In this document: positions 1 to 13,063 of the stretch, piece after piece
Layout: every line of letters starts with the position of its first letter
How positions within the stretch are numbered: position 1 is the first letter of the stretch
Origin: a bacterium
GTDB lineage: Bacteria > Armatimonadota > Zipacnadia > Zipacnadales > UBA11051
DNA: 41,492 nt
Direction of reading: 5' to 3'
NCBI GenBank assembly: GCA_030604405.1
Contig: JAUVVY010000037.1
Location: forward strand, 1 to 41,492
Made by a program: the position numbers and the translations under genes
The notes under the pieces: model-generated
Seen by the model: the letters and a program-made list of their open reading frames with translations, nothing else
What the model was told of the DNA's origin: nothing
Databases searched by the model: none

Positions 1-322
1 GCCTCCACACCGTTGCTGAGTGGGCCTTGTTGTAGGGCGCGGGCTTGTACCGCGCCGGCCCTACTCCCTCCACGCTCCCGCTGAGTGGGCGCAATCAATT
101 GCGCCCCTACAACGGCATTGACAGGCTGGAAAGTGACATCGAATAGGTTGTGGCCTGCAAAGATATTGCGCTACACGACCGGCGCGGTACAAGCCCGCGC
201 CCTACAACAAGCAGATACTTGATTCCTAATTCCGGAATTCACGACCAGACCTTCAATACAGTTATTGTCTAATGACAAAATTCGCCGTCACGAGCCTACG
301 ACAAACAACATCCCCGCCCGTC
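1..322. repeat. Dispersed repeat element, copy 1 (possibly MITE-like)
   Basis: This noncoding stretch recurs in the same orientation at 26099-26427. By eye the copies differ by about eleven substitutions and a 6-base AACGGC duplication in copy 2. It holds a perfect 32-base inverted repeat, 27-58 against 179-210, and between the arms a 9-base palindrome, 87-95 against 98-106. No protein of its own is evident. Homology stops at about 322, just before the end of hppA, and the left end may lie outside the window. The structure suggests a non-autonomous mobile or palindromic repeat family. No target-site duplication could be identified. Confidence 0.85.
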
Positions 323-346
323 GTGCTTTCTGCTCGTCTGATGCGG

Positions 347-2632
<2,286 letters not shown>

Positions 2633-2716
2633 AAAAATCTCCTCCCGCTACAGATCGCCCGGGCGCTTGCTGTTTTTTGCGCCCCGGGTTGCAACATGTT
2701 AATGCTTCGACCTGTT

Positions 2717-3562
2717 CTATATCCAACCAATCAAGTTGGCTGCTATGCTCACACTGCCCAAGATCAAGCAGTAGATGCCAAAACGCACAAAAAGCCGCCC
2801 CTGCTGCACACTGCGGATGACGAGATAGATTGACGCGTAGCCCACTGCGGCCGAAACCACAAAGCCGCAAACATACCACGGCAACTGCACCGCCCCGTCG
2901 GCCCCACCGCTCAAGTCCGCAAGTGCCATGCCAAAGGCGCCGGCAATTGGCGGAATGGACATCAGGAACGCGAACCTGGGCGCCCACTGCTGGCTCAGGC
3001 CTCGCCACAAGCCGGCAGCTATGGTCGAGCCGGAGCGCGATATGCCGGGCACAATGGCCACCGCCTGCGCGACGCCGATGAGCAGCGCATCATACCAGGC
3101 GATCTGGCCGGGCTCGGCCCTGCCCTTCATGCGGTCCGCAACGAATAGCAGGGCAGCAGTAATCAGAAGTGCCACGCCGACGGGAGCAACTCCGGCCTCA
3201 TCGAAGAACTCTTTAATTCGGTCTTTCCACACGAAGCCCACGACACCGGCCGGAATGGCGCTGACGATGATAAGAATCGCCAGGTACCGTCCGCTAGTAT
3301 TCCCCAGAAGCGACGGTGTGCCCTTCCGAGAATTGCGAGAAAAGATGGCACGCGCTATTGCCACCAGATCCTGCCAGTAATAGGCGACCACTGCTACCAA
3401 AGTGCCGAAGTGCAAAACGATAACATAGTCGAAGTACTCCGGGGGCAGGTCTTTCCAGCCAAACAACGCTGCCATCAGGCGCAGATGACCCGAGCTGGAT
3501 ACAGGCAGAAACTCCGTCGCTCCCTGGACTATGGCCAGAATTATCGCCTGCAGAAAGCTCAT
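2717..3562 (-). CDS. uppP: Undecaprenyl-diphosphatase (BacA/UppP family)
   Basis: This 281-residue polytopic membrane protein dephosphorylates undecaprenyl diphosphate, recycling the lipid carrier for peptidoglycan and other glycans. Both signature motifs are present: GATEFLPVSSSGH at residues 14-26, with Glu17 and His26, and PGISRSGST at 172-180, with Arg176. Length and hydrophobicity match the family. It starts 9 bases after the wecB stop, so the two are very probably co-transcribed. Being next to wecA- and wecB-like genes supports a role in turnover of undecaprenyl-linked sugars. The family is also linked to bacitracin tolerance. Confidence 0.96.
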   Translation of the reverse strand: MSFLQAIILAIVQGATEFLPVSSSGHLRLMAALFGWKDLPPEYFDYVIVLHFGTLVAVVAYYWQDLVAIARAIFSRNSRKGTPSLLGNTSGRYLAILIIVSAIPAGVVGFVWKDRIKEFFDEAGVAPVGVALLITAALLFVADRMKGRAEPGQIAWYDALLIGVAQAVAIVPGISRSGSTIAAGLWRGLSQQWAPRFAFLMSIPPIAGAFGMALADLSGGADGAVQLPWYVCGFVVSAAVGYASIYLVIRSVQQGRLFVRFGIYCLILGSVSIAANLIGWI

Positions 3563-3571
3563 GTATGGCCC

Positions 3572-4744
3572 TCAATCGCACGTCCACACAAAATCGCCCG
3601 GCCGCTGGTCCGAGATGCCAAAGTGATACTCCAGAGCGTCGCAAATGCGACCAGCCGCTTTGCCATCACCGTAGGGGCAGGCCCGCCGGCTCATCCGCGC
3701 ATAGGCCGACGGATTTGTCAAGAGCTCCGTGGCATCGGCCACGATCCTGTCGGTATCCACGCCTACGAGCCTGGCCACGCCGGCCTCTATGCCTTCGGGC
3801 CGCTCGGTTGTTTCACGTGTGACCAAGACGGGAATGCCCAGTGCTGAGGCCTCTTCCTGAATCCCGCCGGAGTCGGTGACGATCAAATCGGCCCGGCTCA
3901 TCAGAGGCACAAATTCAAAGTAGTCCAGGGGATCGCACAGCACGATGCGCTCTTTGCCGTCCAGCAGTTCGTGAGCGGCGTCGGCTACCGCGGGGTTGGG
4001 ATGCAGCGGCCAGATGACCGTCACATCCTCAAAATCGCGAGCTATCTGTTCCACGGCGGCACATATCTTGGTGAAGGCCACGCCCTGGTTCTCGCGGCGA
4101 TGCACCGTCACCAGGACCAGCCGTTCTTCAGCCTGCCGAAGCAATCGAGCCGTTGCTTCAGGCACCTGCTTTGAGTCGTCAGCAATCATCTGCAACGCGT
4201 CAATGACCGTGTTGCCAGTGACGAAGATGCTATCTGCAGAGACGTTTTCAGCAAGTAGCTCGTCCTTTGCCCGCTGCGTGGGCGCGAAATACAAGTCGGA
4301 CAGCACATCAGTCATGCGCCGGTTGATCTCCTCAGGATAAGGCGCAAACTTGCTGCCGCTGCGCAGCCCCGCCTCAACGTGGCCGACGGCTATCTTCTCA
4401 TAATAGGCCGCCAGTGCACCGGCGAAAACGGTGGTAGTGTCGCCCTGGACCAGCACCATGTTAGGCGACAGCTCGTGGAGAGTCTCCTGCAAAGCCTCAA
4501 GCGCGCGGCAAGTGACCTGCGCCAGGCTCTGGTCCTGCTCCATTATGTTGAGGTCCACATCGGGTTTGACGCCGAAAACCGCCAGCATCTGGTCGAGCAG
4601 CTCGCGGTGCTGGGCCGTGACCACGACGCTGGTGGTGAAGCTGCCGCCGCGCGCCTGCAGCTCCCGATAGACGGGAGCCAGCTTGATCGCCTCCGGCCTG
4701 GTACCATAAACCAGGCAGATACGCGGCTTTACAACTTTGTCCAT
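3572..4744 (-). CDS. wecB: UDP-N-acetylglucosamine 2-epimerase (non-hydrolysing)
   Basis: The cytoplasmic enzyme interconverts UDP-GlcNAc and UDP-ManNAc, precursor for surface polysaccharides. Family motifs are clear: GTRPEAIKLAPV near the N-terminus, GDTTTVFAGA, HVEAGLRS, PEEINRR, HRREN, LHPNP and TDSGGIQEEA. I chose ATG at 4744, giving 390 residues; a GTG at 4765 would add seven residues but lies deeper in the preceding gene. With the chosen start it overlaps the end of the wecA-like gene by 16 bases, indicating translational coupling. It is followed 9 bases later by uppP. The overlapping wecA-like transferase uses the same UDP-sugar pool, so the two probably serve one surface-glycan pathway. 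Confidence 0.95.
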   Translation of the reverse strand: MDKVVKPRICLVYGTRPEAIKLAPVYRELQARGGSFTTSVVVTAQHRELLDQMLAVFGVKPDVDLNIMEQDQSLAQVTCRALEALQETLHELSPNMVLVQGDTTTVFAGALAAYYEKIAVGHVEAGLRSGSKFAPYPEEINRRMTDVLSDLYFAPTQRAKDELLAENVSADSIFVTGNTVIDALQMIADDSKQVPEATARLLRQAEERLVLVTVHRRENQGVAFTKICAAVEQIARDFEDVTVIWPLHPNPAVADAAHELLDGKERIVLCDPLDYFEFVPLMSRADLIVTDSGGIQEEASALGIPVLVTRETTERPEGIEAGVARLVGVDTDRIVADATELLTNPSAYARMSRRACPYGDGKAAGRICDALEYHFGISDQRPGDFVWTCD

Positions 4745-5670
4745 AGTGTGATAGCCACCACGCACAGTATTGCAGTCAGTCCGTAGATTACCAGCACCGC
4801 CTGTCGCGCGCTGAGGCCGCGGTCCAGCAGCCGGTGGTGCAGGTGCTGCTTGTCCGCCGCATAAATCGCCTTGCCCTGACGCAGCCGCGTCCAGATGGTG
4901 CTGATCGAATCAAAGATGGGCACCCCCAGCACCAGCAGCGGGACAAACACGGCCACCGCCGTCGGCGACTTAAAAGCGCCTGCGACTGACAGCGACGCCA
5001 GCATGTATCCCAGAAACATCGCACCGGTATCGCCCATGAAGATGCGAGCCGGCTCGAAATTGTACGGCAGAAAGCCTATGCAGGCGGCGGCCAGCGCCAG
5101 CGCCGGTATCGCGACCGCATGGAAGGCGCTGTCCCAAGCCATGACCGTCAAGGTCAGCGCAGCTATGGCGCTGACACCGGCGGCCAAGCCGTCCAGGCCG
5201 TCAAGCCAGTTGATGGCGTTGATGACGAGCACGATCCATAGAACCGTCAGCGGGCCGGAAAGCCAACCGAGCGAGATATAGTGATATTCCCCGAATATCG
5301 AAAGCGGGTTGGTAAAGCCACTCCACTGCACACCCCACACGTATGCCACGATCGCGACGAGGATCTGTCCGGCAAACCGTGGCAACGCCGGCAGGCCGAC
5401 TATGTCGTCAACCAGACAGACGCCCAGCAGCATCGCCGAGCCGACAAGCATACCAACGAGCGGGCTGGAGGGCGGCCAGTTCAGCAAGAGCGTTGGCACC
5501 CAGAATGCCACAAATATGGCCAGCCCGCCGGCAGTAGCGGTGGGCTTGCTGTGTACGCGCCTGCGGTCGGGCTCGTCCACTGCTCCGATCCGAGGGGCCA
5601 GGCGGATCATGACCGGTGTCAGCGCCAGGGCCATGACTATTGCTAGGAGTGGCGCACAAAGAGACTGCAC
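4729..5670 (-). CDS. wecA: Undecaprenyl-phosphate GlcNAc-1-phosphate transferase (WecA/TagO-like)
   Basis: This 313-residue polytopic membrane enzyme of the MraY/WecA superfamily moves a sugar-1-phosphate, probably GlcNAc-1-P, from its UDP form to undecaprenyl phosphate. Signatures are the Asp88-Asp89 pair in VDDIVGLP, NAINWLDGLDGLAAG at 151-165, FMGDTGAMFLG with Asp214, and the cytosolic His motif DKQHLHHR near 273-280. The His motif and the wecB neighbour favour WecA/TagO over MraY, but the exact sugar is inferred. The GTG start at 5670 shares one base with the TAG stop of the dCMP deaminase gene (TAGTG). The 3' end overlaps wecB. Confidence 0.92.
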   Translation of the reverse strand: MQSLCAPLLAIVMALALTPVMIRLAPRIGAVDEPDRRRVHSKPTATAGGLAIFVAFWVPTLLLNWPPSSPLVGMLVGSAMLLGVCLVDDIVGLPALPRFAGQILVAIVAYVWGVQWSGFTNPLSIFGEYHYISLGWLSGPLTVLWIVLVINAINWLDGLDGLAAGVSAIAALTLTVMAWDSAFHAVAIPALALAAACIGFLPYNFEPARIFMGDTGAMFLGYMLASLSVAGAFKSPTAVAVFVPLLVLGVPIFDSISTIWTRLRQGKAIYAADKQHLHHRLLDRGLSARQAVLVIYGLTAILCVVAITLWTKL

Positions 5671-6173
5671 TATTGGCTATCTCGCTTTTGGGGCGGCTGG
5701 TATCGTACTAATTCGACCGCGGCTTCCTCGAGCATCTCCAGCGCCATTTCGTCGGGGTAATCGCCTTCATACACGATCCGCACGATATTGGCGTTGATGA
5801 GCAGTTTGGCGCAGGTTACGCACGGTTGAGTTGTGATATAACAGGTGACATTGTCCAATTTTACACCATGAACCGCCGCCTGAGCGACGGCGTTCTGCTC
5901 GGCGTGAACCGCCCGGCAGATCTCCTGTCGCTGCCCTGGCGGCACTCCCAGCTTTTCACGGTAGCACCCGCCAAGTTCGCCACAATGCGCCAGTCCCTTC
6001 GGTGCCCCGTTGTAGCCGGTGGCCAGGATGCGCCTGTCACTCACCAGAAGCGCCCCGACCTGGCGCCGCAAGCACGTCGAGCGCTTGGCGACTACGTGGG
6101 TTATCTCCATGAAATAGTCATCCCACGCCGGCCGCTCATCGGTTACTGGCGTTCGTGGCTCATGCTCCGACAT
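5670..6173 (-). CDS. dCMP deaminase (ComEB/cytidylate deaminase family)
   Basis: This 167-residue zinc enzyme deaminates dCMP to dUMP, supplying dTMP synthesis. The catalytic motif is HAEQNAV with His90 and Glu92, and the zinc cysteines are in [11 protein letters not shown] (Cys118, Cys121). Extra cysteines at 64, 70 and 86 lie where a second structural zinc binds in phage-type dCMP deaminases. The ATG at 6173 has an AGAGGAG ribosome site. The same frame stays open upstream, but only as a shadow of rpiB. It lies 43 bases after rpiB and its TAG stop overlaps the wecA-like GTG. Confidence 0.93.
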   Translation of the reverse strand: MSEHEPRTPVTDERPAWDDYFMEITHVVAKRSTCLRRQVGALLVSDRRILATGYNGAPKGLAHCGELGGCYREKLGVPPGQRQEICRAVHAEQNAVAQAAVHGVKLDNVTCYITTQPCVTCAKLLINANIVRIVYEGDYPDEMALEMLEEAAVELVRYQPPQKRDSQ

Positions 6174-6216
6174 GCGGGAACTCCTCTTTTGCAGCCGCCA
6201 GATGTGCTGGGCCGCT

Positions 6217-6669
6217 CTACTGGCCGTTGCCTTTCTCGATCTGGCAAACCTTGTCGCGGCGCCGCTGGTGATGGTCGGCGCGGTCCGGCTGGGCCTGCAG
6301 GTAAGCCTGCAGAATTGCCTTGGCCAGTTCGGAGCCGGTGACACGGCCGCCCAGACATGCGACATTGGCCACATTGTGCTCTGCAGCCATCCGGGCGCTA
6401 AAGCAGTTGCTCAGCAAGGCGGCGTAACATCCGGGCACCTTGTTGGCGGCGATTGACATGCCGATGCCAGTGCCGCAGACCAGCACGCCGCGTTCGCACT
6501 GCCCGGAAGCCACTGCTTCGCCAACCCGAGTGGCGTAGTCAGGATAGTCAACCGCCCCGGGGCCGGTTGTTCCGAAATCAACTATCTCGTGCCCCAGGCC
6601 AGTCAGGACTTCTATCAGCGCATCTCGCAGTGTCACGCCGCCGTGGTCAAAGCCTATCGCGACCTTCAT
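6217..6669 (-). CDS. rpiB: Ribose-5-phosphate isomerase B
   Basis: This 150-residue enzyme interconverts ribose 5-phosphate and ribulose 5-phosphate in the pentose phosphate pathway. The RpiB/LacAB signature is complete: Asp8-His9 in GFDHGG, DYPDYA around 41-46, Cys65 in [13 protein letters not shown], and EHNVAN at 97-102. The ATG has an excellent GGAGGAGG site six bases upstream. It is the first gene of a compact minus-strand run continuing into dCMP deaminase, wecA-like, wecB, uppP and hppA. The C-terminal 25 or so residues are polar and basic, a modest extension beyond the fold. Confidence 0.96.
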   Translation of the reverse strand: MKVAIGFDHGGVTLRDALIEVLTGLGHEIVDFGTTGPGAVDYPDYATRVGEAVASGQCERGVLVCGTGIGMSIAANKVPGCYAALLSNCFSARMAAEHNVANVACLGGRVTGSELAKAILQAYLQAQPDRADHHQRRRDKVCQIEKGNGQ

Positions 6670-6777
6670 TTGTTTCCTCCTCCGGACCAGCCTGCCACTG
6701 CCGTGGGGGATTGATGTGTGCGCTGACCGGTCTCGCGGCTTATCTGCCGTGGGCCCTCAGAAGGCCGAATATTAGTG

Positions 6778-6805
6778 AAAAAACGGCCCCAGACACCAAG
6801 AGGCC
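6778..6805 (-). terminator. Candidate rho-independent terminator after the histidine kinase gene
   Basis: On the minus strand a 6-pair stem (6800-6805 with 6785-6790, one G-U pair) and 9-base loop are followed by a six-T run at 6783-6778. It lies about 70 bases after the histidine kinase stop and upstream of rpiB, so it may end the kinase transcript or attenuate read-through into rpiB. A second hairpin with a perfect 8-base stem (6843-6850 with 6854-6861) lies closer to the kinase stop but has no T run. Confidence 0.5.
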
Positions 6806-6875
6806 ATCGTGATATGTGTATGTATTTCATTGAGTTTAGCGGCACCCCCGCGTCGGGGGTGGGCTGCAACATCGT

Positions 6876-8585
6876 TCAGTCTAAGCCCTTGTCCGCCCGC
6901 GGGTCCTTGGGCAGGCGAAAACTGAAGGTGGAGCCCTTGCCCACCTCTGAGTGCTCCAGCCACACTGACCCCTTCTGACCATGAGCACGTGCCAGATGCT
7001 GCACCAGGTAAAGCCCGATGCCGGTGCCCTTGACTGCTCCCTGGCCGTCTTCGTCGTCTATGACGTGAAACCGCTGGAATATCTTGTCGCGGTGTACTTC
7101 AGGAATTCCCACCCCCTGGTCGCTGATGCTGATCCTGATCGTATCCACTTCGTCCTCGCCGGTGATTATAACATCCCCGCCCTCCGGTGAATAGCGAACC
7201 GCATTGCTGAGGATGTTTTCGAGTATCTGGATCACCTTGTCGGCGTCGGCGATGATATTAGGCATGTCCGGGGGCAGTTGATTGAGGATATTGTGGCCAG
7301 AGGTGTAGGCTAACTGGCTTTCTACGACATGGTCGGTGATCTGGTTGAGGTTAACCTCGCCCAGTTGCAGTTCAACGCCGCGACCGGCCTCGATACGGGA
7401 GACGTTGAGCAGGTCGGTAATCAGGCGAGTGAGCCGATCGCACTCCGAGTCGATGATATCATAGAATTCGTGGCGCGTCTCGCGGTCGTAGATCTCCTCG
7501 GCGTCGTCCATCAGAGTGGTGATGAAGCCCTTGATTGATGTCAGCGGGGTGCGCAATTCGTGCGAGACTGTGGAGACGAATGTAGTCTTCATCCGCTCTA
7601 TCTGACGGATTTCGGTGATGTCGTTGAAGATGGCCACCACCGACGGTGGCTCGTCGTTCCTGGCCTCCATCAGGGTGAGTTGGGTCTGGTATATACGCCC
7701 GTCGCCGGGGCCGGTTAGCTCTGTGCTGATCTCTTCGCCAGACTCTACCGCATTGCCAAAAAGAGCCACTATCTCGGCGGATTGCACGACCTCGGAGAGC
7801 TGGCAACCGACAGGCTCTTGCTCATCAACGCTGAACATGCCCCGTGCCGCCAGGTTTATAAGCCGCACGTCGCCGTTGTTGCCGACGACTATCACGCCGG
7901 CGTTGATGCTCTCAAAAGCCCCCTCAAGCTGCTCTTTCTTCTCGCTCAGTTCGATGTAGAGCTGGGCGTTGGATATGACGGCAGCCGCCTGGTCACCAAG
8001 CATCTCCGTCAGGCGCAAATCATCAGTGTTGAACTCCTGCTCGAAGCGCTTGTTGACGACGTGGAGTACTCCGATGATCTTTGTGCCGGTGATGCGCTCT
8101 TCCTCGTCGCGTTGCTGGATGCTTAGCGGGACACAAACGCCGTTGCGCATCCGCAGCAGCGAAACTTTGGCCTTATCGGTGCGCTCATCGCCGATGGCGT
8201 CATTATAGACAATGGACTGACCGCTACAAAATACCATTCCGGACACACCGCGGTCGGGGGTGATACGCAGTTCGGTGCTCTGCTCGTCGGTAACACCGAG
8301 TGCCGGCTGCAGCACTGTGAGCTCCCCGGCCTCGGCCTGATAGAGCATAATCAGCACCTTTTCGGCCTGCAGGATCATGGCTATCTTGCTGATCAGCCGG
8401 GATAGCGTCTGGCGCAGTTCGGGCTGGGTGACGACGACGGCGGGCACTTCCGCCATAGTAGCGGCTGTGCTCAACTCGTCTTCCAGTGCGGAGATCTTGC
8501 CCTGTAGTTCTGTCACTACTAGCCTGTAGCGCTCGAGCTCCTTGCGAAGCTGTTGCGGATCGTCGGGCATAGCGTCACCGGGCAT
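6876..8585 (-). CDS. Cytoplasmic GAF-PAS sensor histidine kinase
   Basis: This 569-residue two-component kinase has a short N-terminal coiled coil (about 10-45), a GAF domain (about 55-210), a PAS domain (about 220-330), a HisKA dimerisation domain and a HATPase domain. The phosphoacceptor is His342 in SHELRTPLTSIKG. The N box is ENILSNAVRYSP, and the ATP-binding loops are DQGVGI and GTGIGLYL. No membrane segment is visible, so it should sense a soluble or redox cue through GAF/PAS. The ATG at 8585 follows a GAGGAGG site by nine bases; a GTG 18 bases upstream overlaps that site and is unlikely. No response regulator gene is adjacent, so it is an orphan kinase here. Confidence 0.93.
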   Translation of the reverse strand: MPGDAMPDDPQQLRKELERYRLVVTELQGKISALEDELSTAATMAEVPAVVVTQPELRQTLSRLISKIAMILQAEKVLIMLYQAEAGELTVLQPALGVTDEQSTELRITPDRGVSGMVFCSGQSIVYNDAIGDERTDKAKVSLLRMRNGVCVPLSIQQRDEEERITGTKIIGVLHVVNKRFEQEFNTDDLRLTEMLGDQAAAVISNAQLYIELSEKKEQLEGAFESINAGVIVVGNNGDVRLINLAARGMFSVDEQEPVGCQLSEVVQSAEIVALFGNAVESGEEISTELTGPGDGRIYQTQLTLMEARNDEPPSVVAIFNDITEIRQIERMKTTFVSTVSHELRTPLTSIKGFITTLMDDAEEIYDRETRHEFYDIIDSECDRLTRLITDLLNVSRIEAGRGVELQLGEVNLNQITDHVVESQLAYTSGHNILNQLPPDMPNIIADADKVIQILENILSNAVRYSPEGGDVIITGEDEVDTIRISISDQGVGIPEVHRDKIFQRFHVIDDEDGQGAVKGTGIGLYLVQHLARAHGQKGSVWLEHSEVGKGSTFSFRLPKDPRADKGLD

Positions 8586-8750
8586 TCCGCAATTCCTCCT
8601 CACGGCCCGTGCAAGTAATGAGAGGGTGAATAGAATAAGCCCGGGGCAAGAATATCATCGTTCTGCCACAGGCCAGACGATTGCGAATCCGACGCCCTGT
8701 CGGCCTCACAGTCCGCCAGTCCGGATGGCGGCGCACTTGGTTTGGTGTAT

Positions 8751-9155
8751 TCAGCGGCCCTTTCTGCGACGGTTGTCCCGGCTGCGTCGCAGCTCGTTGA
8801 GCCGCTGGGAACTGCGCTTCATGAAGTCGGACAACTTGTCCTCAAAGGATTCCGCGCCGCCACCTTGCTGCCTGGCAGCGCCAGGATCTGCTGAGATGTC
8901 GACGCCCTCAAGTGGTGCGCGCGGCTCTGCTTGCTTGGCCGAGAGTTCGTAGCGGCCCTCTGCCTTAGAGGCAAGTACCTTTACCTTGACCGCATCGCCC
9001 TCCCTGAAGTAGTCCGAAACGTCCCGCACATACTCGTTGGCTATCTCGGAGATGTGAATCAGCCCGGACTCGCCACCAGGCAAACTCACTATCACACCAT
9101 AGTTGAGCAGTTTCTCGACCGTGCCATCCAGTATGGCCCCCGACTCAACTGCCAT
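8751..9155 (-). CDS. S1 RNA-binding domain protein (YabR-like)
   Basis: This 134-residue protein has a single S1/OB-fold domain at about residues 3-70, with GAILDGTVEKLLNYGVIVSL and ESGLIHISEIANEYV, followed by a charged tail ending in RRSRDNRRRKGR. It resembles Firmicutes YabR and related single-S1 proteins, which bind RNA or ribosomes; the exact role is unknown. The ATG at 9155 has a GGGAGG site ten bases upstream; a TTG 21 bases earlier would bury that site in coding sequence. A consensus promoter lies about 90 bases upstream. The histidine kinase starts 165 bases downstream and may share the transcript. Confidence 0.88.
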   Translation of the reverse strand: MAVESGAILDGTVEKLLNYGVIVSLPGGESGLIHISEIANEYVRDVSDYFREGDAVKVKVLASKAEGRYELSAKQAEPRAPLEGVDISADPGAARQQGGGAESFEDKLSDFMKRSSQRLNELRRSRDNRRRKGR

Positions 9156-9244
9156 ACTCAGTACGCCTCCCGTCAACGACTTAAGAGGGTTTCAACGGCG
9201 GGCTGGAAGAATACGAGCAAGACGACATCTCAAGTCCGAATTAT

Positions 9245-9273
9245 ATAGTAACCCAGCCCACTCAAGGTGTCAA
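9245..9273 (-). promoter_or_regulatory. Sigma-70-type promoter for the S1-domain gene
   Basis: On the minus strand a perfect -35 box TTGACA (9273-9268) is 17 bases from TACTAT (9250-9245). The predicted transcription start is near 9238, leaving an untranslated leader of about 80 bases before the S1-domain start. Confidence 0.75.
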
Positions 9274-9388
9274 GGAAGCGTACGGACCGCGAAAGAGGCT
9301 CTCATTTCGCTCGATAGGCTCCTGGTCGGTGCCCTACTCTCAGGCCGTCCGGCTACCTACGTCAGCGCCCGCGGTCACACAAGCACTA

Positions 9389-10390
9389 TCAGTGCTTGAC
9401 TGTCGCCGGCTGGCCCGTGGCAGCGGCTTCCCAAATCGCTTCGCTGAGTCGAATCACTTCGCGGCCGTCCTCCGACGAAGCTTGTATCTGCTCCTGGCCA
9501 CGCAAAGCGCCTATGAAGTTGCTATCCGGGTCCCGGGTGCGTCCCAGATCATCGCCGCTGACGACTTGTTTGGCCTCACCCTCCCAGCGCCAGACCTCCT
9601 GGCCGACAATGGCCAGCGTGGCCTCTTCGCAAAATAGCGCGATTTCCTCATGGAAATTCACTGCATGTCCAACCACCGAGAAGTTGCACAGTGCGCCGTT
9701 TTCAAACTTGACCGCTATCGCCGACAGGACGTCCACCTCGGAGCCCATATTGTCCTGGTACGAGAATACCTCCGCCGGCTTCAGGCCCGTCATCCACAGC
9801 ACGATGTCAAGCAGGTGGCTGCCCGAGTCATTCAACTGCCCGCCTCCGGCCCACTTCATTTGTGAGCGCCACGTTCCACGTGGGACCTGGCTACTGTACC
9901 AGTTCTGCGACTGCCAGCAACTGACGAAGTGGCAGGTGCCGAGTTCGCCGGAGCTGATCGCCTCGCGGCAGTAGCGGTATGGGGCCTGCCCGTGGCGCTG
10001 GTAAGAAACTCCCATGACCAGGCCGGTTTGTTTGACCTTCTCAACGGCGGCTTCGGCGTGCTCGACGGTGCAAACCATCGGCTTTTCAGTCAAGACGTGC
10101 AGGCCGGCGTCCAGAGCGGCCATAATCTGCTCGTAATGCAAGGTGTGCGGGGTGGAGATTTCCACCGCGTCCATCTGCACATCCCGCAGCATGTCGCCGT
10201 ATTCGGCAAACGCCGGCACCTCCGTCAGCCGCTCGTCCACCTTGCGGGTGGCGGCAATAGCGGCCTGCGTCGGATCGCAAAGACCGACGATCTCCACGCC
10301 GTCGAGCCCGAGAAGGCGCCTGGCGTGCCCGCGGGCATTGCCTCCGCACCCGATCATTCCCACACGAACGGTCTCGTTCGGACCAAACAT
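9389..10390 (-). CDS. Gfo/Idh/MocA-family oxidoreductase
   Basis: This 333-residue NAD(P)-dependent dehydrogenase probably acts on a sugar, inositol or sugar derivative; the substrate cannot be told. It begins with a Rossmann fold, VRVGMIGCGGNARGH, and carries the family EKP motif in HVLTEKPMVCTVEHAE with its lysine. The C-terminal GFO/IDH domain includes WAGGGQLNDSGSHLLDI, where the histidine is typical of the active site. I chose ATG at 10390 because it starts just before the Rossmann strand and has an AAGGGAGTG site; the frame stays open upstream without homology. It stands alone, divergent from gyrB. A 7-base inverted repeat (9381-9387 with 9391-9397) overlaps the stop. Confidence 0.92.
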   Translation of the reverse strand: MFGPNETVRVGMIGCGGNARGHARRLLGLDGVEIVGLCDPTQAAIAATRKVDERLTEVPAFAEYGDMLRDVQMDAVEISTPHTLHYEQIMAALDAGLHVLTEKPMVCTVEHAEAAVEKVKQTGLVMGVSYQRHGQAPYRYCREAISSGELGTCHFVSCWQSQNWYSSQVPRGTWRSQMKWAGGGQLNDSGSHLLDIVLWMTGLKPAEVFSYQDNMGSEVDVLSAIAVKFENGALCNFSVVGHAVNFHEEIALFCEEATLAIVGQEVWRWEGEAKQVVSGDDLGRTRDPDSNFIGALRGQEQIQASSEDGREVIRLSEAIWEAAATGQPATVKH

Positions 10391-10961
10391 GAGTACACTC
10401 CCTTTCAACGGCGGCGACTGAATCACCGCACGGCGGCCTGGCTTTAGCCCGCCGGAATCTATGTACATCCGTCGCAGATTCCCCGCCACGACGCGACATA
10501 CCTTCTTACAGTCTTGTGGCATGTTGACTACCCCGTTTCAGATGCCTGAAGACGGCTCTTTGCAGGCGCGAACAGAGGTCGTTTTACACCATCTGGTCAT
10601 ACGCTCGCAGCAAGGGTTGACGCGGCGACGCTGCGTATAAATATATGCGCCTAAACTTAGACATAATTTGTCCAAAATGGGAGCATCAGCAGCCCTTGAA
10701 TCGCTTGACTTTTGGGGCCAAATCGGCTAGAATATGAGCATAGAAAAATGAGTTCTCTTTCCCCTCGAAATTGCCCAGAAGCAGGGACAGAATCTGAGCT
10801 TTTGAAACATGCCCCGCTATTCAAATAAATCGTGAAATACCGGCTTTTGTTATCCGCTCGAAAGCGGACTGACGTGCAGTACATGCCTGCCCCACCATAT
10901 CTCAATATGGAGGTAGATTCACGGTATAGAGTTGGTATTCATCAGTAAGGAGCAGTGATAC
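10391..10961. other. Divergent intergenic region and long gyrB leader
   Basis: No convincing gene lies here; an open frame on the minus strand at 10657-10905 shows no recognisable features. The region holds the gyrB promoter at 10705-10733. Within the predicted 220-base leader are two small hairpins: one with a CGAA loop near 10853-10866, and one with a 6-pair stem at 10895-10900 and 10905-10910. No known riboswitch class was recognised. Confidence 0.6.
10705..10733 (+). promoter_or_regulatory. Sigma-70-type promoter for gyrB
   Basis: A near-consensus -35 TTGACT (10705-10710) is separated by 17 bases from TAGAAT (10728-10733). The predicted start is near 10740, leaving about 220 bases before the gyrB ATG. 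Confidence 0.75.
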
Positions 10962-12914
<1,953 letters not shown>

Positions 12915-13063
12915 GCCAGGCTGCTCAACCGACGACAGAAGGCTGGAATCGATCTAGATGTCCTCATTTGGGGGCCATTGTCCTCACGAATTCCTACTCG
13001 CAACTGATACCGCATGTCAAGCTGTCCAGTTTGTATTCGTAGAATCACCTTAGGAGCGATTTG

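Noticed and set aside
10657-10905. 82-residue open frame on the minus strand upstream of gyrB
   Set aside because: It has no ribosome site, no recognisable domain, overlaps the gyrB promoter and leader, and has atypical composition.
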